Source: CAYZXK01 sp964482395
GTDB lineage: Bacteria; Planctomycetota; Phycisphaerae; UBA1845; Fen-1342
Assembly (NCBI GenBank): GCA_964482395.1
Contig: CAYZXK010000121.1
Location: forward strand, 1-16,490
Length of the DNA stretch: 16,490 nt
Reading direction: 5' to 3'
Part shown: piece after piece, positions 1 to 7,197 of the stretch
Layout: every line of letters starts with the position of its first letter
Position numbering within the stretch: position 1 is the stretch's first letter
Made by a program: the position numbers and the translations under genes
Notes under the pieces: model-generated
Told to the model about the DNA's origin: nothing
Databases searched by the model: none
Seen by the model: the letters and a program-made list of their open reading frames with translations, nothing else

Positions 1-917
1 AGTATCTGCACGGTCGCTTTCCCCGCCTGTCGCGGACGGCGATCCAGCGGCTGATCCATCAAGGGGCGATCACAGTGAACGGTCAGCCGACCAAGCCCAG
101 CTATGAGCTTCGCGGCGGCGACGTGGTCGAACTGATCCTGCCGCCGCCCGAACCGCGCGAGGTGGTGCCCGAGGACATCCCGCTGGACATCATTTATGAG
201 GACGATGACCTGCTGGCCTTGAACAAGCCGGCGGGCATCATCTGTCATCCCGCCCACGGCGATCAGACCGGGACGCTGGCTAATGCCCTGGTTTTCTACG
301 CCAATTCACTCAGCCGCGGCGAGGACCCGTTCCGACCCGGCATCGTCCACCGACTCGACAAGAACACCACCGGCATCATGCTGGTGGCCAAGTCCGACGA
401 GGCCCACTGGCGTCTGGCGCTTCAGTTCGAGCGGCGGACCGTGCAGAAGACCTACCTGGCACTGGTGCACGGCAACCCCCAGCTCGATGGCGACACGATC
501 GACGCCCCGATCGGCGTGCACCCGGTGGTCCGCGAGAAGTTCGCGGTCATGATTCGCGAAAGCAAGATCGATGTGGCCAAGAACGCGGTCACGCATTACG
601 AGGTGGCCGAGCGCTACAGGCACTACGCGCTGGTCAAGCTGTTCCCCAAGACCGGCCGGACCCATCAACTGCGGGTGCATATGTCGCACATCGGCCATCC
701 GATCGTGGGAGACACCATGTATGGCGGGCGGGTGGTGAGCGAGTTCGATATAACCGGTCAGGGTTCGGTCGAACCGCTGTTTCCGCACCAGGCTTTGCAT
801 GCCTGGAAGATTCTGTTCCGCCACCCGATCCGCGAGAAGCCGATGGAGCTGGAAGCCCCCCTGCCGGCCTCCTTCAAGAAGGCCATCAGCCTGCTGCGGA
901 GGATGAGCAATGCCTAG
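1..917 (+). CDS. RluA/RluD-family 23S rRNA pseudouridine synthase (5'-truncated by window edge)
   Basis: This enzyme converts specific uridines in large-subunit rRNA to pseudouridine in the cytoplasm. The reading frame is open from base 3 and continues off the left edge. The GTG at 75 is internal, because the residues encoded before it (FPRLSRTAIQRLIHQGAITV) are the helix-and-turn core of the S4 RNA-binding domain that precedes the catalytic domain in RluD-type enzymes. The catalytic motif HRLDKNTTG lies around 348-374, with the active-site Asp encoded at 357-359. The later family motif GRTHQLRVHMSHIGHPIVGD is present around 655-714. The stop TAG (915-917) lies inside the next gene, giving an 8 bp overlap and likely translational coupling. 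The family is secure. RluD rather than RluC or RluB specificity is inferred from the S4 domain plus the HRLDK and GRTHQLR motifs and cannot be proved here. Confidence 0.93.
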   Translation, partial: YLHGRFPRLSRTAIQRLIHQGAITVNGQPTKPSYELRGGDVVELILPPPEPREVVPEDIPLDIIYEDDDLLALNKPAGIICHPAHGDQTGTLANALVFYANSLSRGEDPFRPGIVHRLDKNTTGIMLVAKSDEAHWRLALQFERRTVQKTYLALVHGNPQLDGDTIDAPIGVHPVVREKFAVMIRESKIDVAKNAVTHYEVAERYRHYALVKLFPKTGRTHQLRVHMSHIGHPIVGDTMYGGRVVSEFDITGQGSVEPLFPHQALHAWKILFRHPIREKPMELEAPLPASFKKAISLLRRMSNA

Positions 918-2397
918 GGAACGATCCCAAAGCGTGGCAACCGCCTCCCCACGCTTTCTGGTGGGCGCGTGGCTCTGCGGCTGCCTGAACCTCCTGTTGC
1001 CGCTGGGGGCAGGGACTGCGCTTCAGGCGGCCGCTGCGGGACCGGCCCCGCCGCCTGAGCTGGGTGTCGAGCTGCGAAGCCTGCTGGCCGACCTGCCCAG
1101 CGGCACGCAGGCCGGCGTGGCGGTCGCTGAAGCGGACAGCGGGGTCGTCTGGTTCGGCTACCAGCCGGACGTTCCTCTGCGACCGGCCAGTTGCCTGAAG
1201 CTGCTGGTGGCCGCGGCGGCGCTGGAACGCTTCGGCCCTGGCTTCGAATATCAGACGCGGGTTCTGGTCTATGGTGATGAGCTGTGGGTGGTCGGGGCAG
1301 GTGATCCAGGACTGGGTGACGAGCGGATTGCGGGCCGGCGCGGCCAGGACGTCAACCAGCTCTTTGACGACTGGGCGGCGCTCCTGCGTCAGGCTGGCCG
1401 CCTGAGGCTGGGCAAGATCGTGCTGGATGACTCGATCTTCGACGATCAGGCGCGACACCCGGACTGGCCCGACAGCCAGGCTGACCGCTGGTATCAGGCC
1501 CCGGTGGGCGGCCTGAATATCAATGACAACTGCCTGGACGTAAGCATTCTGGTGCGGGGGAAAGCGATCGAGTTGCGGCTGCGACCCGATTTGCCGCCGG
1601 GGACGGTTCGCAACCTGCTCAGTCGGGGCAGGAGGCCGGGCGTGTCGATCCGGCGCCTGCCGGGGGAGGTCTTCGAAGTGAGTGGAGCGGTGGCCGGGGC
1701 GAGGGAGCTGGACCCGGTTCCGGCGGGCCGGCCGACGGTCTTTTTCGCTCAGGCTCTCAAGCAGGGGCTGGAACGGGGGGGGATTCAGGTGCTGGGGGAT
1801 GTGGTTCGTCGCCGGCTCGACGAGGCGGAGTTGGCCGCCGCCTCGCCGCTGGCCTGTCACACTACCGGCCTGACCGAGGTGCTGTGGCGGTGCAACACGT
1901 TCAGCCAGAACCTGTTCGCAGAGTGTCTGTTGAAGTCGTTGGCGGCATACGAGCCGGACGGCCGACGGAGCGGTCAACCGGGCAGTTGGGAAGCCGGCGT
2001 CGCGGTCCTTCGTAGTACGCTCGGCCGGCTCGGGATCGAGCTGGACGGAGCGGTGATCCGCGACGGCAGCGGTCTGAGCGATGCCAACCGCTTGAGCGCT
2101 GACCAGCTTGTGCGACTGCTGGTGCGGATGCGCCAACACCGATACGGGGAAGTGTTCCGGGCCAGCCTGGCTGAGCCGGGTCAGCCGGGATCGATGCAGA
2201 AGCGGTACGACGAACCGGCCCTGCGCGGTCGGCTGCGGGCCAAGACCGGTACGCTGGCGCATGTGCGGTCGCTGGCCGGATACCTGGACCGGCCGGACGG
2301 CACCGTGCTGGCCTTCGCGCTGATCATCAACGGTCCCTGCGATCCCGCGGTGCCGGTACGAGTCTGCAAACTTCTGTTGGCGGCCGGGGGCGAATAG
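910..2397 (+). CDS. dacB: D-alanyl-D-alanine carboxypeptidase/endopeptidase, PBP4 (DacB) type, peptidase family S13
   Basis: This periplasmic serine peptidase removes the terminal D-Ala from peptidoglycan stem peptides or cleaves D-Ala-mDAP cross-links. The 495-residue length is normal for family S13. All three penicillin-binding active-site motifs are present in order: SxxK as S94-C-L-K97 in the PASCLKLL context, SxN as S332-Q-N334 followed by LFAE, and KTG at 445-447 (AKTGTL). Residues 15-43 form a hydrophobic signal peptide ending in an Ala-rich stretch, so export is expected. The start ATG is supported by GGAGG at 898-902, seven bases upstream. The gene overlaps the end of the pseudouridine synthase gene by 8 bp and is followed by an intrinsic terminator at 2456, which closes this two-gene unit. 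The SxxK neighbourhood is slightly atypical, with Cys-Leu where Asn-Thr is common. Confidence 0.92.
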   Translation: MPRERSQSVATASPRFLVGAWLCGCLNLLLPLGAGTALQAAAAGPAPPPELGVELRSLLADLPSGTQAGVAVAEADSGVVWFGYQPDVPLRPASCLKLLVAAAALERFGPGFEYQTRVLVYGDELWVVGAGDPGLGDERIAGRRGQDVNQLFDDWAALLRQAGRLRLGKIVLDDSIFDDQARHPDWPDSQADRWYQAPVGGLNINDNCLDVSILVRGKAIELRLRPDLPPGTVRNLLSRGRRPGVSIRRLPGEVFEVSGAVAGARELDPVPAGRPTVFFAQALKQGLERGGIQVLGDVVRRRLDEAELAAASPLACHTTGLTEVLWRCNTFSQNLFAECLLKSLAAYEPDGRRSGQPGSWEAGVAVLRSTLGRLGIELDGAVIRDGSGLSDANRLSADQLVRLLVRMRQHRYGEVFRASLAEPGQPGSMQKRYDEPALRGRLRAKTGTLAHVRSLAGYLDRPDGTVLAFALIINGPCDPAVPVRVCKLLLAAGGE

Positions 2398-2455
2398 GAG
2401 CCGATTGCTCAGCGGTCGGCTGAAAAAAGAGTGCTCGAGGTGCGTGAGTCAGCAG

Positions 2456-2482
2456 CGCCGGACCTCCGGGTCCGGCGTTTTC
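2456..2482 (+). terminator. Rho-independent terminator after the dacB-like gene
   Basis: A perfect 9 bp GC-rich stem (2456-2464 paired with 2469-2477) with a TCCG loop is followed by four T residues (2478-2481). It lies 59 bp after the dacB stop and points in the plus direction. The T tract is short, so termination may be moderate. On the minus strand no T run directly follows the stem, so it does not obviously serve the convergent gene that ends at 2574. Confidence 0.7.
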
Positions 2483-2573
2483 GCCGCGCCGCCACGGTCG
2501 CGGTGGGCTCGGAGGTCCAGCGCTACGGTTTCTCAACGCACTGTCAGCGGCCCGGATAGCCGCAGGGCGGTCT

Positions 2574-3758
2574 TCAACGCGCCGCCAGATCGGCCAGAGT
2601 CTTGTCGATGAGGGCTTCGATTTGCCGCTCGTAGTCGGCCGAGACGCCCGAGTGAGCCATCAGGATCTTGCCGTCCGGTCCGATAACGTAGAAGGTGGGA
2701 ATTCCGATCACCCGATAGGCGACCGCCACGTCGCTGGCATCCAGCAGCAAGGGGTAGGTGAAGCCGGCGTTCTTCATATAACCGACCGGGTCGGAGCGGG
2801 GCCCGCGCTCATAACAGTTTACCCCAAACACTGCGACCGGCTTGTCTTTGTACTTGTCGTGAAGCTTCTGCATGAAAGGCATGGCTTGACGACAAGGCCC
2901 GCACCAGGTGGCCCAGAAGTCCAGCAATACGAGTTTGCCGCGCAGGCTCTTGAGCGAGACCTCCTTGCCGGTTGCGTCCTTCAGGGTCCACTCCGGGGCC
3001 TGGGTGCCGATTTCCAACAGGCCGTGGCTTTGCGGAGGGCCGGACGCGAACGGGTCGGTAAATCCGGCGGGCTTGTCGAGTTGGAAGGCATCCTCGGGGA
3101 TTGGGGGGTTGGTCTGGAGGCTGGTCAGCGAGGTGGTAATGGAAGCCCTTCCGATCGGAGTGGGCACGATGCGTTGCACCCGGCGCGGCAGGTGGTCGGC
3201 TTTGGCGAAGTACCATCGGGCTTCGCCGCTGTCATCGGCATACACGACATGAATAACGTCGCATTCGACGTCGCCCACGGTCTCCGTGCCCAGGTGGGTG
3301 ATGGTCTTGGCCTGGACCTCGCGGGCGAACGGGCGTTCGGAGGCCAGCTCGCGTATGAGAATTGCCGCCGCGTTGTTCAGCAGCAGGCTCCCGGCCGGCA
3401 GATCGCGCTGGACGAAAACCTTCTGACCATGCTCGGCCAGCATCACCTGCTTTCCGTCGCTGGCAAGCTGGAAGAGAACCGGCTGGCTTTGCCGGGGGGG
3501 AACCACCTGGGCGTCTACTCGGAGCTTGGGGATTTCCGCGCCGGGGATGGTCACCAGGATGACCGAGCCCTCCATCCTGGGGGTTTGCTGCGACAGGAGG
3601 CCGTCGGCCTCCCCGTGGGCCTGGTAACGGACCGCCTTGATAGCCCGGGCGGCCGCCTGTGCCTCTCGGAGGATATCGCGCGCGTCCGCGGCGTCTCCGG
3701 CGGCATCTACCACCGGGCACGCCAGCAGGCCGAGGGCCAGTAAAACTCCCAATCGCAT
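2574..3758 (-). CDS. Secreted two-domain protein: N-terminal LolA/DUF2092-like region plus C-terminal TlpA/ResA thioredoxin domain
   Basis: This is a likely periplasmic thiol-disulfide oxidoreductase of 394 residues. Residues 1-20 are a signal peptide with a hydrophobic core; a Cys at 14 does not sit in a good lipobox. Residues about 25-230 are rich in beta-strand patterns and resemble the lipoprotein-sorting or DUF2092-type regions often seen before redoxin domains; this assignment is from pattern only. Residues about 247-394 are a TlpA/ResA-like thioredoxin fold, with the redox motif W285-C-G-P-C289 after LLDFWAT and the cis-proline at 354 in GIPTFYVIG. An additional Cys at 315 follows the active site. 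Single-domain TlpA proteins are roughly half this length, so the N-terminal half is an added module. The gene stands alone, convergent with dacB and divergent from the SDR gene. The ribosome-binding site is weak (GGGG before the ATG). The redox role is likely; the substrate is unknown. Confidence 0.87.
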   Translation of the reverse strand: MRLGVLLALGLLACPVVDAAGDAADARDILREAQAAARAIKAVRYQAHGEADGLLSQQTPRMEGSVILVTIPGAEIPKLRVDAQVVPPRQSQPVLFQLASDGKQVMLAEHGQKVFVQRDLPAGSLLLNNAAAILIRELASERPFAREVQAKTITHLGTETVGDVECDVIHVVYADDSGEARWYFAKADHLPRRVQRIVPTPIGRASITTSLTSLQTNPPIPEDAFQLDKPAGFTDPFASGPPQSHGLLEIGTQAPEWTLKDATGKEVSLKSLRGKLVLLDFWATWCGPCRQAMPFMQKLHDKYKDKPVAVFGVNCYERGPRSDPVGYMKNAGFTYPLLLDASDVAVAYRVIGIPTFYVIGPDGKILMAHSGVSADYERQIEALIDKTLADLAAR

Positions 3759-3881
3759 GGTTACCCCGACGGATCGCGCACCGACTCCTCAGTGTCGGGC
3801 CGGCTCCTAATCCGGTATACTGATGGAAACGGGTTTGGGTCGCAAGCGCCACCAGTGGCCCGAGTTGGCAGCGGGGCAACA

Positions 3882-3900
3882 GCCGGGCATGCGGCCCGGC
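3882..3900. repeat. Perfect 7 bp inverted repeat in the divergent intergenic region
   Basis: GCCGGGC (3882-3888) and GCCCGGC (3894-3900) are perfect inverted copies around a 5-base centre. They lie in the 255 bp gap between the divergent TlpA-like and SDR genes, about 40 bp upstream of the predicted SDR promoter. No T tract follows on either strand, so it is not an intrinsic terminator. It could be an operator or simply a GC-rich hairpin. Confidence 0.35.
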
Positions 3901-3937
3901 ACAATGTCGATCGGCGGCATCGGAGCGGCCCAGGCGC

Positions 3938-3967
3938 TTGCTTAGGTGGCCCTGATCCGTCTATAAA
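3938..3967 (+). promoter_or_regulatory. Predicted sigma-70-type promoter for the SDR reductase gene
   Basis: TTGCTT (3938-3943) as -35 and TATAAA (3962-3967) as -10 are separated by 18 bp and lie about 45 bp upstream of the GTG at 4014. The A/T-rich TATAAAATA stands out sharply in this GC-rich sequence. This also argues against starting the reductase at the upstream in-frame ATG (3792), which would place the promoter inside the coding region. Confidence 0.5.
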
Positions 3968-4013
3968 ATACAGATTGGCTACCGCATTGAGGCGGCGGCC
4001 CGCGGAGCCAAGA

Positions 4014-5129
4014 GTGCTCAACGAAGGTTCTAACGTCTTTATAACTGGGGCTACCGGGCTTATCGGCGGGGAGCTTGTACGTACGCTGATCACTCGGCCG
4101 GTCGGGCGAGTGTGGGCCCTGATCCGGCCCACGCGGTCCAGCAGCCCCGGCCGGAGGCTGGCCGACCGGCTGTGCCGCTCGGGCGACAAACCGGCTTCAG
4201 CCATTCGGGACCGCGTGCGGGCAGTGGCTGGAGACGTTAGCGCTCCCGGACTGGGGCTGAACGAAGCCGACGGCCAGGAAGTCAGGCGTCAAGTGGACAT
4301 CATCATCCACAGCGCCGCCGAAACTTCCTTCATCCGGGCCGTCGACTGCCGCCGAACGAATATCGCCGGAGCCGAGAACCTCATCGAGTTTACCCGGAGC
4401 TGTGAGCGGAAGCCGCTGCTGGTATGCCTGAGCACGGCATACGTGAGCGGAGTGGTGGCCAACGCCTGCATCTCTGAGGAGGATGGGTGTCGGCCGGGGA
4501 ACGAGCATCACAATGAGTACACCCGCTCGAAGGCGGTTGCGGAGGAGCTGGTTCGTTCCAGCGGCCTGCCGGTGCTGGTAGTCCGGCCTTCGATCGTGCT
4601 CAGCGCCGGCGTGCCGGACCCGGGCTTCGCCCGGGCGATTCTGGGTTTCGCCCCGCTCCTGAAGGAGCTGGACGCGGTCCCGATCAACCCGCAGGCCCGG
4701 GCAGATACCGTACCGGTCCAGTTCGTGGTAGACAGCATCATCGGCTTGCTCCAAAAGCCCAAGCTGCGGCACGACTGCTACCACATCTCGGCCGGAAACG
4801 TCGGTGCGGCCAACTACGAACAACTGGCTCGGGTTTTGGATCGGTTCTATAACCGGCCGGTCCCGCTGCGGCTTATCGCCCCCTCCCAATGGAGCAAGGA
4901 GCTGCACCGCCAGTATGTCAGCACGCCCACCCAGCGCAAGGCCTTCGCTTCATTGCGCAACTACCTGCCCTTCCTGAACATGAATGTCTTGTACGACAAC
5001 CGTCGACTGCGGGAGGAGCTGGAGGACCGCTTTCCTCCACTGCCGTCCCTCACCGAATACATGGAAGAACTGCTGCGCCTGGTCTCGACCGGGCGCCATG
5101 CGGGCCGCCTGACCCGCGTCAGCTCGTAG
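4014..5129 (+). CDS. NAD(P)-dependent extended SDR, thioester-reductase / male-sterility (NAD_binding_4) type
   Basis: This is a cytoplasmic Rossmann-fold oxidoreductase of 371 residues. From the chosen GTG start, the nucleotide-binding motif TGATGLIG falls at residues 11-18, the usual position near the N-terminus. IIIHSAAETSF (96-106), the Ser of LSTAYVSG (140) and the catalytic pair Y169-xxx-K173 follow in the order expected for extended SDRs. The HSAA and STAYVSG wording matches the thioester reductase or fatty acyl-CoA reductase branch, which reduces acyl thioesters or acyl-CoAs with NADPH. No adenylation or carrier domain is attached, and no lipid or peptide synthetase gene is adjacent, so the substrate is unknown. 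An in-frame ATG exists at 3792, but the 74 residues it would add look non-coding. GGAG lies about 8-9 bases before the GTG, supporting that start. A sugar epimerase or dehydratase is a less likely alternative. Confidence 0.82.
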   Translation: MLNEGSNVFITGATGLIGGELVRTLITRPVGRVWALIRPTRSSSPGRRLADRLCRSGDKPASAIRDRVRAVAGDVSAPGLGLNEADGQEVRRQVDIIIHSAAETSFIRAVDCRRTNIAGAENLIEFTRSCERKPLLVCLSTAYVSGVVANACISEEDGCRPGNEHHNEYTRSKAVAEELVRSSGLPVLVVRPSIVLSAGVPDPGFARAILGFAPLLKELDAVPINPQARADTVPVQFVVDSIIGLLQKPKLRHDCYHISAGNVGAANYEQLARVLDRFYNRPVPLRLIAPSQWSKELHRQYVSTPTQRKAFASLRNYLPFLNMNVLYDNRRLREELEDRFPPLPSLTEYMEELLRLVSTGRHAGRLTRVSS

Positions 5130-5148
5130 CCCATCTTCCCCGTTACCA

Positions 5149-5187
5149 GCCTAGCCAGGCGTCGGCCGCAGCCCACCAAGCCAGGCT
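5149..5187 (+). promoter_or_regulatory. Candidate operator: repeated AGCCAGGC elements upstream of the metal transporter operon
   Basis: The octamer AGCCAGGC occurs at 5153-5160 and again at 5179-5186, starts 26 bp apart. Each copy is part of a small palindrome: GCCT-AGCC-AGGC at 5149-5160 and AGCC-A-GGCT at 5179-5187. They lie between the SDR stop and the first transporter gene. The sequence does not clearly match known Fur, Zur or DtxR boxes, so a binding role is a guess. Confidence 0.25.
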
Positions 5188-5215
5188 ACGGACCCTGAGG
5201 ATTCAAGCGATCGGA

Positions 5216-5221
5216 TATACT
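5216..5221 (+). promoter_or_regulatory. Possible -10 element of the metal transporter operon
   Basis: TATACT (5216-5221) matches five of six bases of the -10 consensus and sits 78 bp before the TroA-like gene, in a local A/T-rich patch. I see no convincing -35 hexamer at 16-18 bp spacing, so an activator-dependent or different promoter is possible. Confidence 0.3.
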
Positions 5222-5298
5222 CTCTGCGGCGAGTCCAGCGCTGCCAACCTTGCCCCGCGGGCGGACCGGGAGGTGGCGCTTTAGCCGGGAATGGCTAG

Positions 5299-6306
5299 AT
5301 GCGCCGGTCAGTGTGCAGCCTATCTGCTTGCCGGTTGCTGCCTCTCATTATGGGCGGTCTGGGTCCGATCGGGCTTGCGGCCTGTGGCGGATCGGGCGGG
5401 GACCGGTCGCGCCCTCATTACCCATACGAGGTCATCGCGACCACCGGGATGGTGACTGATATCGTCCGGCAGGTGGCGGGCCAGAAGGCCAGCGTGCGAG
5501 GCCTGATCGCCAGTGGTGTCGACCCGCATCTCTACAAGCCGACCCGCAACGACGTGGCGGCCCTACAGCAGGCCGCGATCGTCTTCCACAACGGATTGAT
5601 GCTGGAGGGCAAGCTGAGCGTGGTGCTGGGCCGGTTGGGCCACAGCGGCAAGCCCGTTTACCCGGTCACTGCCCTGCTGAACCCGACTGACCTGCTTTCG
5701 GCCCCGGGCCAAATCGGCCACGCCGACCCTCACGTCTGGATGGACGTGATGGCCTGGTCCCGGGCGGTCGAGGCGGTGGCTGGGCGGTTGGCCGAGTTCG
5801 ACCCGCCCAACGCCGAGTATTACCGAGCCAATGCCGAGCGTTATCAGGAGGAGTTGCGCAAGCTGCATCAGTACGTGCGGGAGGTGATCAGTTCGATCCC
5901 CGAGCGGCAGCGGATCCTGATTACGGCCCATGACGCGTTCGGCTACTTCGGTCGGGCCTATGGCATTCGGGTGGAGGGGATTCAGGGGCTTTCGACCGAA
6001 TCGGAAGCCGGGTTGCAGGATATCAACCGACTGGTGGATCTGATAGTGGAGAACCGCGTCCGGGCGGTCTTCGTCGAGACCAGCCTAGCTGACAGGAACG
6101 TCCGGGCCCTGATCGAGGGGGCCGCGGCTCGCGGCCAGCCGGTCAAGATCGGCGGAAGCCTCTACTCGGACGCGATGGGCCCGACCGGCAGCTACGAAGG
6201 CACTTACATCGGAATGATGGACCACAACGCCACGGTGATCGCCCGGGCCCTGGGCGGCCACACGCCTGAAGGCGGCCTGCATGGTAAGCTCAATCTGCCC
6301 GAGTGA
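5299..6306 (+). CDS. Metal-binding lipoprotein of a cluster A-I (TroA/PsaA/ZnuA) ABC importer
   Basis: This is the extracytoplasmic solute-binding protein that captures Mn, Zn or Fe ions and passes them to the membrane permeases. It has 335 residues. The N-terminus has a hydrophobic stretch ending in L-A-A-C29, a lipobox, so it should be a membrane-anchored lipoprotein. The four expected metal ligands are visible: H77 (DPHLYKPT), H145 (HADPHVWMD), H211 (AHDAFGYFG) and D291 (YSDAMG). A His-His-His-Asp set is the TroA-type arrangement; PsaA and MntC use Glu in place of the third His. The long His-rich loop of many ZnuA proteins is absent. The motif GSYEGTYIGMMDHN near the C-terminus also resembles TroA. 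The first gene of a four-gene operon, it is followed closely by the ATPase gene. The metal cannot be fixed from sequence; Mn, Zn or Fe all remain possible. Confidence 0.92.
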   Translation: MRRSVCSLSACRLLPLIMGGLGPIGLAACGGSGGDRSRPHYPYEVIATTGMVTDIVRQVAGQKASVRGLIASGVDPHLYKPTRNDVAALQQAAIVFHNGLMLEGKLSVVLGRLGHSGKPVYPVTALLNPTDLLSAPGQIGHADPHVWMDVMAWSRAVEAVAGRLAEFDPPNAEYYRANAERYQEELRKLHQYVREVISSIPERQRILITAHDAFGYFGRAYGIRVEGIQGLSTESEAGLQDINRLVDLIVENRVRAVFVETSLADRNVRALIEGAAARGQPVKIGGSLYSDAMGPTGSYEGTYIGMMDHNATVIARALGGHTPEGGLHGKLNLPE

Positions 6307-6333
6307 CTGCCATCGGGCTTGGTCGGCGACGAG

Positions 6334-7197
6334 ATGATCATGGAATACGAGCCGTCCAGCGACCAGTTCCGCACTGCTGAACTCGGCCGATTCCCCGTCC
6401 GCCACCCGGCGGCCACCGGCGCTGAGCACCCTCCCCAATCCCCGTTGTCGGTTCATGATCTGACCGTCGCGTACCATCGCAAGCCGGTTTTATGGGACGT
6501 GGATTTCGACCTGCCGGAGGGGAAGCTGGTCGGACTGATCGGGCCGAACGGGGCCGGCAAGAGCACGCTGCTAAAGGCCATTGTGGGGCTGATACCCGCC
6601 GCTTCGGGCCGGGTGACCATCTACGGCAAGCCCTATCGGCAGCAGCGGCACCTGGTGGCCTATGTCCCGCAGCGCGAGAGCGTGGACTGGGAGTTCCCGG
6701 TCAGTGTCCTGGATGTAGTGGCCATGGGGTGCTATGGCCGGATCGGCTGGTTCAAACCGGTCCGACGGGTGCATAAGCAGGCCGCCCGGGCGGCACTGGA
6801 GCAGGTCGGAATGCAGGAGCTGGCCGGTCGCCAGATCAGCCAGCTTTCAGGCGGCCAGCAGCAGCGGGTTTTTCTGGCCCGGGCCCTGGCCCAGGGCGCC
6901 CGGTTGTATTTGATGGACGAACCCTTTGCGGGAGTCGATGCCGCCAGTGAGAAGGCCATCGTCGAGATTCTGCACATGCTGCGCCGCTCGGGTGAGACGG
7001 TGCTGGTGGTGCATCATGACTTGCAGACCGTTCGCGAGTATTTCGATTACGTGCTGTTGTTGAACATGCGGGTGGTCGCTCAGGGTGCCACCGAGGCGGT
7101 CTTTACCGTTGAGAATCTGCGGAAAACTTACGGCGGCCGGCTGACTCTGCTGGAGGAAGCCGCCCAGGCGATGTCGCGACCCGAGGGGGCAACGTGA
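6334..7197 (+). CDS. ATP-binding subunit of the metal ABC importer (TroB/ZnuC/MntB-like)
   Basis: This is the cytoplasmic ATPase that drives metal import through the two permeases encoded next. All ABC motifs are intact; residue numbers are from the ATG at 6334: Walker A GPNGAGKS (70-77), signature LSGGQ (171-175), Walker B LYLMDE (191-196) and the H-loop His at 228 (VVHHDL). The FeS/Mn/Zn-type wording after the Q-loop (YVPQRESVDWEFPVSVLDVV) is typical of this transporter family. About 35 residues precede the ABC domain, longer than usual. The start is uncertain: a TTG at 6319 and ATGs at 6334 and 6340 are all in frame with poor ribosome-binding sites. The gene begins 27 bp or less after the lipoprotein gene and its TGA overlaps the GTG of the first permease (GTGA, 7194-7197), which implies coupled translation. 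Confidence 0.93.
   Translation: MIMEYEPSSDQFRTAELGRFPVRHPAATGAEHPPQSPLSVHDLTVAYHRKPVLWDVDFDLPEGKLVGLIGPNGAGKSTLLKAIVGLIPAASGRVTIYGKPYRQQRHLVAYVPQRESVDWEFPVSVLDVVAMGCYGRIGWFKPVRRVHKQAARAALEQVGMQELAGRQISQLSGGQQQRVFLARALAQGARLYLMDEPFAGVDAASEKAIVEILHMLRRSGETVLVVHHDLQTVREYFDYVLLLNMRVVAQGATEAVFTVENLRKTYGGRLTLLEEAAQAMSRPEGAT

Noticed and set aside
886..2262. Minus-strand open frame of 458 codons opposite the dacB-like gene
   Set aside because: Shadow of a gene that shows SxxK, SxN and KTG motifs in order on the plus strand.
2409..2429. Small hairpin TCAGC/GCTGA next to an A6 run as a terminator
   Set aside because: The A run follows the stem on the plus strand; on the minus strand the T run comes before the stem, so neither orientation gives a stem followed by T residues.
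2622..3743. Plus-strand open frame of 373 codons opposite the TlpA-like gene
   Set aside because: No recognisable domains, whereas the minus frame has a signal peptide, WCGPC and cis-Pro motif.
3792..4013. N-terminal extension of the SDR reductase from an in-frame ATG at 3792
   Set aside because: The 74 extra residues are Arg/Gly/Pro-rich without structure, a promoter-like element lies inside, and the Rossmann motif sits at the normal N-terminal position when starting at GTG 4014.
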